14,589 nucleotides of DNA. It comes from Betaproteobacteria bacterium RIFCSPLOWO2_02_FULL_62_17 (GTDB taxonomy: Bacteria > Pseudomonadota > Gammaproteobacteria > Burkholderiales > SG8-39). This document shows, piece after piece, positions 14,511 through 14,589 of the stretch. The stretch's first letter is position 1, and the number at the start of each line of letters is the position of its first letter. The DNA lies in the NCBI GenBank assembly GCA_001770355.1, contig MEQV01000249.1, forward strand, positions 1-14,589, written 5' to 3'. The notes below the pieces were generated by a model. That model had not been told where the DNA came from and made no database searches. It saw only the letters and a list, made by a program, of their open reading frames with translations. The position numbers were made by a program, and so were the translations under genes.

Positions 14511-14589
14511 GCGATCCCAGTTTCTGCACGCAGGAAGAATGGGCGGCACGGCTGCGCCGGCGCATCGTGAAAAATTGAAAAGGGGCGAG

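Noticed and set aside
14465..14578. 37-codon frame overlapping the end of the MetE-like gene (ends ARLRRRIVKN)
   Set aside because: No ribosome binding site or recognisable family; too short to separate from chance, though its last part looks protein-like.
1..14589. tRNA, rRNA or an intact insertion sequence
   Set aside because: No cloverleaf, rRNA-like segment or transposase frame was recognised on either strand.

Overview
The window is GC-rich, densely coded proteobacterial DNA. Gene content, codon use and 50-bp palindromic units built on GGGGTCAGGTCTTG suggest an environmental betaproteobacterium; this is inference from composition and family resemblance, not from a marker gene.

Layout. 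(1) 1-3123, minus strand: the N-terminal ~582 codons of a divergent FeoB ferrous-iron transporter, running off the left edge, and upstream of it a secreted Sel1-repeat protein. (2) 3319-9536, plus strand: five tightly packed genes that look like one operon. They encode a periplasmic binding protein, a fused two-domain permease and an ATPase of the ferric-iron/thiamine/phosphonate-type ABC importer group, then a Rieske non-haem iron oxygenase and its FMN/[2Fe-2S] reductase. The simplest reading is uptake of an organic acid or aromatic compound followed by its oxidation; the substrate cannot be read from the sequence. (3) 9537-12206: an accessory mosaic. It holds the C-terminal stub of a NarL/LuxR response regulator, an intact XRE-regulator plus AbiEii-like nucleotidyltransferase pair (probable toxin-antitoxin or abortive-infection module) with a palindrome between its promoter elements, a decayed receiver-domain relic on the minus strand, the C-terminal half of an EAL phosphodiesterase, and two 50-bp palindromic repeat units. 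(4) 12333-14480, plus strand: a cytidylate-kinase-like protein fused to a C-terminal BON domain, then a single-barrel MetE-like methyltransferase with a complete Zn site.

The central part is a graveyard of signalling genes around one intact two-gene module. The receiver relic and the EAL relic are both cut at the same ~25-bp junction (11631-11655) and face away from each other, the signature of a deletion or inversion. Short CCTGA(A/C)CCC motifs related to the repeat units sit at both ends of the intact module. The most unusual items are this mosaic with its XRE-nucleotidyltransferase pair, the kinase-BON fusion, the combined import and oxygenation operon, and a FeoB whose G3 motif reads DVPS instead of DxPG.
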